Made by a program: the position numbers and the translations under genes
Source of the DNA: Deltaproteobacteria bacterium
GTDB taxonomy: Bacteria > Myxococcota_A > Polyangia > DRWM01 > JAAZOP01
Direction: 5' to 3'
DNA: 64,000 nucleotides
Assembly (NCBI GenBank): GCA_016218815.1
Contig: JACRCX010000021.1
Location: 38,133-102,132, forward strand
The notes under the pieces: generated by a model
What the model was told of the DNA's origin: nothing
Database searches by the model: none
The model's input: only the letters and a program-made list of their open reading frames with translations
Shown: positions 33,526-41,903 of the stretch, piece after piece
Position numbering within the stretch: position 1 is the stretch's first letter
How the letters are laid out: each line of letters opens with the position of its first letter

Positions 33526-34890
33526 ATGAAACGTGGACTTGCCGACGTGATGGATGCGTGGCTTCAGGACAGCGGCCGCCGTCCCATGGTGCTGCGCGGA
33601 GCGCGACAGGTCGGGAAGACGTGGCTCGTCCGTGACCTCGCGGCCCGCTCGGGCAGGGACCTGGTGGAGCTGAACTTCGAGCGTGACCCCTCGCTCAAGC
33701 GGCACTTCGCGACCAACGATCCGCGAAACATCCTCGCCGAATTGTCCCTGGCGTCGGGTCGCGACATCCATCCGGAGACCGCCATCCTGTTCCTCGACGA
33801 AATCCAGGCCGCAAGCCCGCTCCTGGCCAAGCTCCGATGGTTCTACGAGGAGCTGCCGGCGTTGCCGGTCGTGGCCGCAGGCTCGCTCCTGGAGTTCGCC
33901 CTGGCGGCGCCGACCTTCAGCGTCCCGGTGGGGCGGATCGGCTTCCGGCACGTCGAACCGATGGGCTTCGCCGAGTACCTGGAAGCCCACGGGGCGCAGC
34001 GCCTGCTGTCGACGCTCCGGGAGTGGCGACCGGGGAAGGAACCCTCGCCCGCGGCCCACGAGAAGGCGACGGAGTGGTTCCACCGCTACGCGATGGTCGG
34101 CGGCATGCCCGCTGCCGTCAAGGCGGACGTCGAAGGCCGTCCCCCGCGCGAAGTGAGGGAGCTGCAACGCGAGCTGGTCGCGACCTACCGCGCCGACTTC
34201 GCCCGCTACTCGGGTCGGATGGACCGCGACATCCTCGACTCCGTCCTGCGAGCGGTGGCCGCGTCGCTGGGTCGGAAGTTCGTGTACGCCCACGTGGGCG
34301 AGGGGGTGAAGCAGCAGCAGGCGAAGCGCGGTCTTGACCTCCTCGTCCAGGCGCGCCTCGTCCACGAGGTCCGTCACACGGCGGCGAACGGGCTGCCGCT
34401 GGGTGCCGAGGTGAAGGACGGACGGCGCAAAGCCGTGCTCGCCGATGTGGCGCTGCTCCATGCGCTCGTCGGGACGCCGGCGGGGACGGCCTTCCCCGCG
34501 GAAACCGCCCTGGCGCCCGCGCTGCGCGGTCAGCTCGCCGAGCAGCTCGCGGCGCAACAGCTACGGCTGTTCCACGACGGCGCGGCCGACGGCCCTGAGC
34601 TGTTCTACTGGCAGCGCGAGGGCAGCAGCCCCGGGGAAATCGACTACCTCGTGCAGCTCGGCGGGCGCATCGTGCCCCTCGAGCTGAAGTCGGGAGCGGC
34701 GGGCGCGATGAAGAGCCTCCACCAGTTCGTGCACGACAAGCGCCTCGGACTTGCCGTGCGTTGCGACGCGAATCCGCCCTCGCACCAGGTCGTGGACGTG
34801 AAGACCACCCGCGGCGACCGCGTGACGTACCGCCTGCTCGGCGTGCCCCCGTATCTGCTCCATCGCGTTCCGGCGCTGCTCGAGGAGTAG
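33526..34890 (+). CDS. AAA-family ATPase with C-terminal DUF4143 domain
   Basis: 454 aa. Walker A is GARQVGKT (25-32) and Walker B is ILFLDEIQ (Asp91, Glu92), followed by the sensor-like VVAAGSLLEFAL. The C-terminal domain includes FYWQREGSSPGEIDYLVQLG and IVPLELKSG, where Glu/Asp and E-x-K are arranged as in PD-(D/E)XK nuclease folds, as in other DUF4143 proteins. This family is abundant and mobile in bacteria; proposed roles are in nucleic-acid metabolism, but none is established. Short leader and operator-like palindrome suggest autoregulation. Confidence 0.88.
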   Translation: MKRGLADVMDAWLQDSGRRPMVLRGARQVGKTWLVRDLAARSGRDLVELNFERDPSLKRHFATNDPRNILAELSLASGRDIHPETAILFLDEIQAASPLLAKLRWFYEELPALPVVAAGSLLEFALAAPTFSVPVGRIGFRHVEPMGFAEYLEAHGAQRLLSTLREWRPGKEPSPAAHEKATEWFHRYAMVGGMPAAVKADVEGRPPREVRELQRELVATYRADFARYSGRMDRDILDSVLRAVAASLGRKFVYAHVGEGVKQQQAKRGLDLLVQARLVHEVRHTAANGLPLGAEVKDGRRKAVLADVALLHALVGTPAGTAFPAETALAPALRGQLAEQLAAQQLRLFHDGAADGPELFYWQREGSSPGEIDYLVQLGGRIVPLELKSGAAGAMKSLHQFVHDKRLGLAVRCDANPPSHQVVDVKTTRGDRVTYRLLGVPPYLLHRVPALLEE

Positions 34891-35003
34891 ACCCTCTCCC
34901 CACCTCTCCAGTCGGTCTCTCCACCTCTCCCCGTCCGGTCCGGGGAAGGCTGACGCGTCGTCAAGGCGTTGCGCGTCGACCCCACAGTTGCGCCACCCGG
35001 ACC

Positions 35004-35044
35004 CGGTTTCGCCCGCCGGTTTCGCCCGCCGGTTCGCCCGCCGG
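35004..35044 (+). repeat. Tandem repeat, three 12-13 base units
   Basis: CGGTTTCGCCCGC occurs twice in tandem, then once with one T missing. It lies in the 283-base spacer 34891-35173 together with a family B repeat at 34895-34945; no gene is evident there. Confidence 0.8.
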
Positions 35045-35173
35045 CACCGAGGTTCCCTGACCGCGATCCGCGACCTTCTGGGCCGCGGGCCGCGCGTCCG
35101 GCAATGACCCGTGCTCGGTCGCGGTCGCGTGGGCGGGCCGCGCGGGCCGAAACGGCCCAGGTCGCCGGCTCCG

Positions 35174-35773
35174 CTACTGCGGGACCCGCGTCGGCCCCGC
35201 CGGCGCCGCCCGCCCGACGTCCAGCGCCACAAGCTCCAGACCCAGCTTCGCCAGCCCGGGCGACGCCTCCTCCCGGACGACGGCACTCGCCTTCACCCGG
35301 TCGGATTCCAGCTCGTCGGCCGTGAGCTGCGCCGCGACCGCCCGCAACGTGCCCTCGAGCGTCTCCCGCGCGACGCGCGCGACGTCCTCCCGGGCGCGAC
35401 CCAGGAAGCGCTCCACGTAATTGGTCAGGACCATGGCGTCCCGGCTGATCGCCACGCTCGCGGCCGCCTCGAGGTCGGCGCGGCCGCCCTCGCGCGTGAA
35501 CGCGCCCGGAATGCGGATGGCCAGCGTCAACACCGTCGCGTCGATGACGTCCGCACGCTCCAGGAACGGCAGGCGGATCACGCGTCCCCCCGTCACCACG
35601 CGGTACCCGACCACCCGCCCATCGGCCAATCGGTGCGGCCGGCCGCTCAGCACGAGGATCTGGCTCGGCGCCACCACGTACAGCAGCCGCCGCACCATGA
35701 TCGCCAGCGCCACGAGCCCCAGCACCATGACGCCTGCCGCAATGCCGACCATCACGAGCGGATTCTGTTCCAT
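35174..35773 (-). CDS. SPFH/flotillin-like membrane protein (short)
   Basis: 199 aa. The N-terminal helix (VMVGIAAGVMVLGLVALAIMV) is followed by the flotillin-type start of the SPFH domain (VAPSQILVLSGRPH, GYRVVTGGRVIRLPFLERAD) and by NYVERFLGRAREDVARVARETLEGTLRA, the conserved SPFH helix. Flotillins are usually more than 400 residues with a long C-terminal coiled coil; here the chain ends just after the SPFH domain, so it can bind membranes but lacks the assembly region. Truncated or a compact variant. Confidence 0.78.
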   Translation of the reverse strand: MEQNPLVMVGIAAGVMVLGLVALAIMVRRLLYVVAPSQILVLSGRPHRLADGRVVGYRVVTGGRVIRLPFLERADVIDATVLTLAIRIPGAFTREGGRADLEAAASVAISRDAMVLTNYVERFLGRAREDVARVARETLEGTLRAVAAQLTADELESDRVKASAVVREEASPGLAKLGLELVALDVGRAAPAGPTRVPQ

Positions 35774-35906
35774 GGCGCGATTCTCCCGCCTGCGGGCACG
35801 CACGGCAAGCGGTCGCTCCGCGGCCCGGCGCTGTTGCTCTCGACCGCGTCCCGGCCTCCCCGACGTTCCACGGAATCCTCGAGGCCCTGCCGCGGCAGGG
35901 CGCCGC

Positions 35907-37490
35907 CTACCGGACGAAGACGTACTCGAGCGGGTCGATGAAGCCGGGCCGGACCTTGAATCGAAGACGGACGGCGCGCCCGTCCTCCACGTCGAACGTC
36001 ACGTCGCTCTCCTCGAAGATCGGATCGCTCCAGACGCACGAGAAGACGGCGCCCTCCTTCGGTACCAGCGCGCAGTCCAGGCTCCCGTGTTCGGGCACCG
36101 CCAGGACAAGGGCGCCGCCGGTCTCGCGGATCTCGGCCGGGCCGAGCGCGGGATTGACGTAGTCGCCCGCGAACTCCCCCAGCGGCAGCGGCGGCGTCCC
36201 GGCCGTCTCGGTCTCCTCCCCCGCATCCGTGGCCGGCTCCCCCACGCGTTCTTCCGCTTCGGTCTGGGCCTCCGCTTCCGCGACCAGACGCAGGTACTCG
36301 GCGCTCCAGTCGATGTCGACCGTGCCGAGCAGCTCGTCGATCACGCGGGATGCGACGGCGCCGGTCAACGCCGTCTCGGCGTTGCACATCACGACCACGC
36401 CCAGCCGCTCCTCGGGCACCAGCACCGTGATCGAGAACATCCCCGGCACTCCCCCGTCGTGGGCGACCGCCAGCCGCCCCCGGTAGTCGAACAGGAACCA
36501 CCCCAGGCCGTACGCCTGCAGCCGCGTGAACGGGGCCCACGGTCTGTCCGCCTCGGCCAGCGGGATCGGAGTGTTCGGCACGCGCTGCTCCGCAAGAACC
36601 TCGGCGGGAACGATCGTCGTCCCCTCCACGGTGCCGTTCTCGAGCTGGAGCAGGACCCAACGGGCCATGTCGGCGGCGGACGAGCCGAGCGCTCCGGCAG
36701 GGGCCAGCACGTCCATGTCGAACGACGGAAGCGTGACGAGCGAGCCGTCAACCTCCATGTGCGGCGCGGCGACATTGTTCAGTGCGGCACGCTCGGCGGC
36801 ATTCACGGTGGTGCGGGACATCCCGAGCGGCTCCAGGAGGCGCGAGCGGATGAAGTCGCCCCACGACACGCCGGAGATCGTCTCGATGATCCGGCCGGCG
36901 GCCGCGAACATCATGTTGGAATAGCCGAAGCGGTAGCGGAAGCCCCACGACGGCGGGATGGTCGCGGCGCGGCGAAGCACCTCGTCGAGCGGGAATCCGG
37001 AGTCGATCCAGAGGAGGTCCCCCGCGAAGGTCTCGTAGCCGTTGCGGTGGCAGAGGAGATCGCGCACGCGCAGGTCGGCCGCGGCGAACGGATCGTACAT
37101 CGTGAAGCCGGGGAGGCGATCGGCGACCCTGTCGTCCCAGCCGAGCTTCCCCTCGGCGACCAGGAGGCCGACCGCCGTCGCCGTGAACGGCTTGGTCATG
37201 GACGCGATCGCGAAGACGGTGTCGCCGTCGACCGGCTCGGGCCTGCCGACCTCGCGGACGCCGAAACCCCGCACGTGCACGATGCGGCCGTCCTGGACGA
37301 CGGCCAGCGCAAGGCCGGGAACGTTCCAGGCCGGCATGGCGCGCTCGACGTACTCGTCGATGGCGGTGAAGGTCTCGGGCGCCGCGGGAGAGGGTTGGCG
37401 CGGCGCCGGTGTGCCGCACGCGGCCACGAGCAGGATCGTGACGGCCGAGGGAAGGACCCGGCCCGGGCCGATGCTCATGATGTCGCTCAT
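35907..37490 (-). CDS. Serine hydrolase of the beta-lactamase/DD-peptidase fold (class C-like), lipoprotein
   Basis: 527 aa. Lipoprotein signal with Cys25 (AVTILLVAAC). The beta-lactamase-related domain has the nucleophile motif SMTK (Ser97, Lys100), YSN at about residue 198-200 and HDGG near 358-361, the three catalytic boxes. CHRNGYETF replaces the common TSG-type loop. The last 130 residues form a separate beta-rich domain (DYVNPALGPAEIRETGG ... VRLRFKVRPG) like the DUF3471-type C-terminal domains of these enzymes. Likely a periplasmic esterase or peptidase; substrate unknown. The 219 bases upstream hold no gene. Confidence 0.88.
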   Translation of the reverse strand: MSDIMSIGPGRVLPSAVTILLVAACGTPAPRQPSPAAPETFTAIDEYVERAMPAWNVPGLALAVVQDGRIVHVRGFGVREVGRPEPVDGDTVFAIASMTKPFTATAVGLLVAEGKLGWDDRVADRLPGFTMYDPFAAADLRVRDLLCHRNGYETFAGDLLWIDSGFPLDEVLRRAATIPPSWGFRYRFGYSNMMFAAAGRIIETISGVSWGDFIRSRLLEPLGMSRTTVNAAERAALNNVAAPHMEVDGSLVTLPSFDMDVLAPAGALGSSAADMARWVLLQLENGTVEGTTIVPAEVLAEQRVPNTPIPLAEADRPWAPFTRLQAYGLGWFLFDYRGRLAVAHDGGVPGMFSITVLVPEERLGVVVMCNAETALTGAVASRVIDELLGTVDIDWSAEYLRLVAEAEAQTEAEERVGEPATDAGEETETAGTPPLPLGEFAGDYVNPALGPAEIRETGGALVLAVPEHGSLDCALVPKEGAVFSCVWSDPIFEESDVTFDVEDGRAVRLRFKVRPGFIDPLEYVFVR

Positions 37491-37709
37491 TCTCGTGTCC
37501 CCTGCGTCCGCACGAAGTGCGGCAGCTCCGCCGGGACCTCGAGCGACAGCTCGACGAAGCCCGCGTAGGCTCCGCCCCGCCCTCGACCCCGCTCACCATG
37601 TCCTTCAACGACACGACAATCCGACGAGGGAACGCCCCCCGGCGGCAGTTCATGTCGTGGCGCCCCCCGCACCGCCGGCCGGGACGCCCCTCCCGGAATC
37701 GATCTCGCG

Positions 37710-38180
37710 CTACGGGCTGCAGATCGTCATCGGCCCGCGCAGGATGATCGGCGTGTCCTCCCGCACCGTGTCGCCACGCTCGAGCGACACCGTGACGCGC
37801 AGATCGGATGCGGCCGGAACCGCGGCGGCCGACGTCAGCACGTGCGTCGCCGAGCCCCTCAGGTCGATTCGCTCCATCTGACACGACTCGGCTCGCCCCA
37901 GCTCCGCGTCGACCCCCGCCGCGAAATCGCTCGGGTCCGCGCAGTCGCCCCCGCCGCCCGCCCCCGGCCGGAACCACACCGCCCCGATGCAGTACTCGTC
38001 CGCCGCCGACCAGGCGTGCATCGTCGGGGAGACCGCGACCGTCAGCTCCACACGATCATCCGCCAGCCGCAGCGCCGTCACCCCGTCAACGTCCAGCTCC
38101 ACGTGGTCGCCGCAACCCGTGCCCAGGCCCGCCGCCAGTACTGCCGCCGCCGCCACACGATACAAACCCCGCATCGCCAT
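37710..38180 (-). CDS. Small lipoprotein, function unknown
   Basis: 156 aa. ATG 38180 has AGGTCAGGA just upstream; ATG 38174 is also possible. Signal peptide YRVAAAAVLAAGLGTGC with lipidated Cys. The remainder is one small beta-rich domain (RVELTVAVSPTMHAWSAADE, LRVTVSLERGDTV) with two further Cys. No recognised family. Confidence 0.65.
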   Translation of the reverse strand: MAMRGLYRVAAAAVLAAGLGTGCGDHVELDVDGVTALRLADDRVELTVAVSPTMHAWSAADEYCIGAVWFRPGAGGGGDCADPSDFAAGVDAELGRAESCQMERIDLRGSATHVLTSAAAVPAASDLRVTVSLERGDTVREDTPIILRGPMTICSP

Positions 38181-38353
38181 TCCTGACCTCGCTCGCCGGC
38201 GGGCGCCCCGGCCCGTCGCACCGGCCCACTCCACCATGCCCTGACCCCCGCCGCAAGCCGCGCTGCTCCACGTCGTCCCGGACTCGGGCCCGATGGTCAC
38301 CTGCATCTACCGCAACACCGTCGTTCGGCTCTGACCACCTGCCACGCAACCCC

Positions 38354-39055
38354 CTACGGCGTCACTGTCGGATACCCCGCCGTCCGCCACCCGTTCATCC
38401 CCCCCACCACGTTGTGCACGCACGTGTGCCCGTTCTCCACCAGGAACGCCGCCGCCGCCGGACTCCGCCCCCCGCTCGCGCAGATCACGTACAACGGCCC
38501 CCCGGGCAGCGTCGCGTGGTCCGCCCGCAATACCCCGCTCGACCACGGATACAAGAGCGCCCCCTCGATGATCCCGCTCGCCGTCTCCGACGGCTCCCGC
38601 ACGTCCACCACCGTGAGCAGCTCCCCCGCCCCGATCGCGTCGTGCAAGTCCCCCACCGTGACGTCCACCACCGCCGCGCCCGCGTCGTCGGGACACGACG
38701 GCCCCGTCTCGTCCGCCGGCGCATCCTCCCCTCCGTCGTCCGGCTCCGCGTCGGCTTCCCCTCCCTCGTCCACCTCGGCCAGGCCGTCCTCGGGCGAGTC
38801 CGCCTCTTCGCTCGCCTCGCTATCCGGCTCCGCCTCTTCGCCTGCGTCGTCGCCAGTCTCGGACCAGCCCTCCGCGTCCGCGTCCGCCCCGCCGTCGGCG
38901 TCGGCGTCCGCATCCGCCCCGCCGCCGCCGTCCTCGCCCGCCGTGTCCGCGGCAACGTCGTCCCGCGCGTCGGTGTCCTCCCCGCACCCCGCCGGCCATC
39001 CCGCCGCCGCCGCGTACGTCGCAACCCACAGCAACCACCAAAGACGATTCCTCAT
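38354..39055 (-). CDS. Rhodanese-domain lipoprotein
   Basis: 233 aa. Lipoprotein signal (LLWVATYAAAAGWPAGC) followed by about 90 residues of acidic, low-complexity linker with Asp-Ala repeats (ADADADADGGADADAE). The C-terminal 110 residues are a rhodanese domain: VVDVREPSE, and the active-site loop ICASGGRS with Cys192 and the CxxGxR signature. Such domains move sulfane sulfur. The long linker places it away from the membrane, on the cell surface or in the periplasm; the partner is unknown. Confidence 0.85.
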   Translation of the reverse strand: MRNRLWWLLWVATYAAAAGWPAGCGEDTDARDDVAADTAGEDGGGGADADADADGGADADAEGWSETGDDAGEEAEPDSEASEEADSPEDGLAEVDEGGEADAEPDDGGEDAPADETGPSCPDDAGAAVVDVTVGDLHDAIGAGELLTVVDVREPSETASGIIEGALLYPWSSGVLRADHATLPGGPLYVICASGGRSPAAAAFLVENGHTCVHNVVGGMNGWRTAGYPTVTP

Positions 39056-39244
39056 CGGAGCCTCCCACGTCCCGGCCGGCGCGGCTCACCTTCGCGCACG
39101 CCGCCCCACGAGCCCCTCCCGCCCACCACTCTGCCACGCAAACCCGAAGCCGTGTAGTACGACTTGCCGACGGCCTTCCCGATGGACGTTCCCCTCTGCG
39201 TCTCTGCTCTGCTACCTTCAGACTCCTGCGCGTCTCGCGCAGGA

Positions 39245-39296
39245 ACTGTCGACCCTCGACTGTCGACCGTTGACGCGCGGCCCCGCGGGCCGCGCT
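39245..39296 (-). repeat. Dispersed repeat family C with GC hairpin, copy 1
   Basis: GTCGAC-rich units (CTGTCGACCCTCGACTGTCGAC) lead into a perfect 9-base stem GCGCGGCCC-CGC-GGGCCGCGC (39275-39295) exactly at the stop codon of the gene at 39295. No U-tract is present. The 239-base spacer 39056-39294 also has a family E unit near 39187-39215. Confidence 0.75.
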
Positions 39297-40251
39297 ATTG
39301 GCACCCCGCCCCGGGCCCGACCGCGATCCGCCCCTTCCCCGCCAGCGTCGCCGACCAGGCCCACGACCCGTCCGCCGCCGCCTCGAGCATCACCCGGTAC
39401 GTCCCAGTCGCCCCCAGGCCCTGCTCCCGCAACGCCGCCATCACCCCCGCCATGCTGCACGCGCCGGACATGGCCGGCCCCGCCGCCGGAACCCGCATCG
39501 CCGCCTGGCTGCGCGCCCGGACCTTCCCCCCCCCGAATACCACCGACAAACCCTGGTACTTCCCCAACGACGCCGACGCGAACAGGAACGCCGTCTCACC
39601 CCCCGCCTCCTGCCGGTAGTCCCCCGTCCCGTCCGCGCGGATCTTCTCCGCCCGCACCCCCGCCACGACCGCGTCCGCACTCCACGCCCGAGCCGTCTCC
39701 TGCGCCCAGGCCAGCACCGCCAGCGGGTCGAACCGCGACCAGTCCACGGCCAACCCCGCCGGGTCCAGCTCCAGCAGCAACGGCGTCAACAGCGTCGCCA
39801 GATCCTTCCGCGCGATCTTCGCGCCCGCCTGGATCTCCGCCTCGGTCACCGTCGCCCCGCCCGGCGCGTACGCCGCCCCTCCGCCTCCGCCGGGCAACAT
39901 CCCGCCTCCCCCGAACTGCAGCATCGTCCCCGGCGCCGCCTTGATCGTCGTGATCGTCACCGCCGGCCGCTCCGGCGGCCCGTAGGTCACCGTCGAGGAG
40001 AACGGAGTCAGGGCCCGCCACAGCACCACGCCCACCGTGCCGAAGATCCCCAACACGACGACCAGCAGCACGATGATCCCCGTCCACCGTCTCCCCGCCG
40101 CCGCGTCGGCCGGCCCCTTCACCACCATCACCACCCGCTGCACGACCGTCGCCTGCGGCCGGTTCTCCGCCCCGCAGTACGTGCACCGGACCGTCTCGCC
40201 TTCCTTCCCGGCCGCAAGCGGCGCCCCACAGTTCTGGCACTTCGTCATCAT
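39295..40251 (-). CDS. Zinc-ribbon membrane protein, function unknown
   Basis: 318 aa from ATG 40251 (ATG 40260 adds MRA). The N-terminal zinc ribbon (CQNCGAPL ... CTYCGAENRP) is cytoplasmic; one membrane helix (GIIVLLVVVLGIFGTVGVVLW) follows near residues 58-80; the rest is outside, with Gly-rich linker (LQFGGGGMLPGGGGGAAY) and a beta-rich domain containing a Cys pair (GACSM, GAGCQ). Similar zinc-ribbon/TM proteins are common in Myxococcota without known role. Divergent from the MBL gene with 51 bases between starts. Confidence 0.7.
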   Translation of the reverse strand: MMTKCQNCGAPLAAGKEGETVRCTYCGAENRPQATVVQRVVMVVKGPADAAAGRRWTGIIVLLVVVLGIFGTVGVVLWRALTPFSSTVTYGPPERPAVTITTIKAAPGTMLQFGGGGMLPGGGGGAAYAPGGATVTEAEIQAGAKIARKDLATLLTPLLLELDPAGLAVDWSRFDPLAVLAWAQETARAWSADAVVAGVRAEKIRADGTGDYRQEAGGETAFLFASASLGKYQGLSVVFGGGKVRARSQAAMRVPAAGPAMSGACSMAGVMAALREQGLGATGTYRVMLEAAADGSWAWSATLAGKGRIAVGPGAGCQ

Positions 40252-40302
40252 GGCCCGCACACTCTACCGGCGTTCGCCCCCCCGCGCTACTCTCTCCCCC
40301 CC

Positions 40303-41202
40303 ATGAGCCCGTCCCCCCTCGCGTTCCTGCTCCAGAGCGCCGCTCGCGCCCTCGGCGGGACTCGCCTCCTCATCGACGAACCCGTCTCCGGCATCACCCG
40401 TCTCCGCCTCTCCTCGCGCACCACGCGTTTCAACGGCATGGAGACGGCCGCGTACCTCGTGGGCCCCGTCCTCGTCGACACCGGCTTCGTCCACGCCGCC
40501 GCCCCGCTGCTCTCGTTCCTCGCGGACCGGAACCTCTCCGCCATCGTCCTCACCCACCACCACGAAGACCACGCCGGCTCGTGCGGCCCGCTCGCCGCCC
40601 GCAACCGCTGCCCCGTCTTCCTGCGCAACCCCGACCGCCGCTTCGACGAAGGTCTGGCCGACCTCAAACCCTATCGCCGCCTCTGGTGGGGCGAGCCCGA
40701 GCCCTACGCGCCCGACCCCATGCCCGCCCGGATCGAAGCCGACTCCACGACGCTGCTCCCCGTCCCCATCCCCGGCCATTCCGCAACCCACACCGCCTTG
40801 CTCGACGAAGCCACGAACGCCGTCTTCACCGGCGACCTCTACATCACCGGCGGCGCCACCGCCGTCATGTCGCACGAAAACCCCTTCGAATCGATCGCCT
40901 CGCTCCGTCGCATCGCCGATCTCGAGCCCCGCGTCATGCTCACCGGCCACGCCCTCCTCGTCGAGTCCCCCGCCGCCTCGCTGCGTCGCAAGGCCGACGC
41001 CATCGAATCCGCCGCGAATCGCGTTCTTTCCCTTCACGCCTCCGGCGCCCGGGTCGGAGAGATTGTGCGACGCGTCTTCCCCCACGGCCGCGCCAACGAC
41101 CTCTTCCTCGAGTGGATCACCTCCGGCGAGTTCTCCCGCTCCTGCTTCGTCCGCGCCTGCCTGGGTTGGGCCCCGACCCCAGAACAACGAGCCGCTATGT
41201 GA
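40303..41202 (+). CDS. MBL-fold metallohydrolase (glyoxalase II/LACTB2-like)
   Basis: 299 aa. The metal motif THHHEDHAG (84-92) is followed by PGHSATHTALL and FTGDLYI, and LTGH near residue 220, giving the full set of beta-lactamase-fold ligands. The C-terminal helical part (VGEIVRRVFPHGR ... SGEFSRSCFVRACLG) resembles LACTB2-like enzymes, which act as thioesterases or RNases. Substrate not predictable. Confidence 0.82.
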   Translation: MSPSPLAFLLQSAARALGGTRLLIDEPVSGITRLRLSSRTTRFNGMETAAYLVGPVLVDTGFVHAAAPLLSFLADRNLSAIVLTHHHEDHAGSCGPLAARNRCPVFLRNPDRRFDEGLADLKPYRRLWWGEPEPYAPDPMPARIEADSTTLLPVPIPGHSATHTALLDEATNAVFTGDLYITGGATAVMSHENPFESIASLRRIADLEPRVMLTGHALLVESPAASLRRKADAIESAANRVLSLHASGARVGEIVRRVFPHGRANDLFLEWITSGEFSRSCFVRACLGWAPTPEQRAAM

Positions 41203-41310
41203 CCGGACTCCCGTATCCGAACCACGGGCTTCAGCTCGGGGCTGGTCCAGCCGGCCCAGCCGCGCCCTGAAGGGCGCGGTTCGGTTCCGGACAGTTAGCG
41301 GGCCGTTGAC

Positions 41311-41805
41311 CTAGAACGCCTCCCCCGGCGCGCAGTGGTACAGGTCGATGTAGATCTCGTGGACCCCGTCGCTGCACGGCACGGGGTACAAATCGATGAT
41401 CGTCCCGCACCGGCCTCCGGCACCCACGTTGCCCGCCCGCGATTCGTGCGCCGTCGTCGGATCGCGGTACGGCGGCCTCCCGTCCGGACACCGGAGCTGC
41501 ATCAGCCACAGGATCTGTCCGTCCACCCCGCACACCTCCACCGGCCGCGCCGGCGAGCTCCGCACGCGCGACACCTGCCGCTCGTCGTGCATCCACCGCT
41601 CCGACGCGGCCTGCGCCGTCCACATCACCGGCCCGAACGTCCCTTCCACGAACCCCGGCGGACACGGCAGCGGCCGCGACACGTCCATGTCCTGCCACCC
41701 CATCCCCGCCCCGTCCCCCCCCGGCTCCACCGCCTCCACCCCCGCCCCCCCACACCCCGCCAACATCGCCACGATCACCCACCCCATTCCCCATTCCCTT
41801 CCCAT
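41311..41805 (-). CDS. Cys-containing lipoprotein next to the radical SAM gene
   Basis: 164 aa. GGAGGGAAGGGGC precedes ATG 41805; the signal peptide ends MLAGC. The mature protein has six more cysteines spaced evenly (LPCPPG, VEVCGV, LRCPDG, GRCGTI, PVPCSDG, YHCAPG), each beside Gly or Pro. It lies downstream of, and on the same strand as, the B12-radical SAM gene (98 bases), so it could be a substrate or partner of that enzyme; this is speculation. No known family. Confidence 0.65.
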   Translation of the reverse strand: MGREWGMGWVIVAMLAGCGGAGVEAVEPGGDGAGMGWQDMDVSRPLPCPPGFVEGTFGPVMWTAQAASERWMHDERQVSRVRSSPARPVEVCGVDGQILWLMQLRCPDGRPPYRDPTTAHESRAGNVGAGGRCGTIIDLYPVPCSDGVHEIYIDLYHCAPGEAF

Positions 41806-41817
41806 GCCCCTTCCCTC

Positions 41818-41903
41818 CTTCTCTTTGCGCCCTTTGCGTCCCTTTGCGTCCCTTGCGCGAAATCCCCTTCGCGTCCTTGCCCCCCGTCTTTGCGTCCTTG
41901 GAC
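41818..41903 (-). repeat. Dispersed repeat family E (TTTGCGTCC type)
   Basis: At least six units of TTTGCG(T/C)CC(T) fill the 98-base spacer between the radical SAM gene and the lipoprotein. The same element, read as CTCTGCGTCTCTGCGCC, occurs at 62530-62570. Confidence 0.75.

Noticed and set aside
37487..37672. Minus-strand 61-codon frame just upstream of the serine hydrolase
   Set aside because: The last part (AYAGFVELSLEVPAELPHFV) looks protein-like, but there is no convincing start or family; too weak to call.
39275..39295. Rho-independent terminator
   Set aside because: The stem is strong but there is no T-run on either side, so it is listed only as a repeat hairpin with possible 3'-end function.
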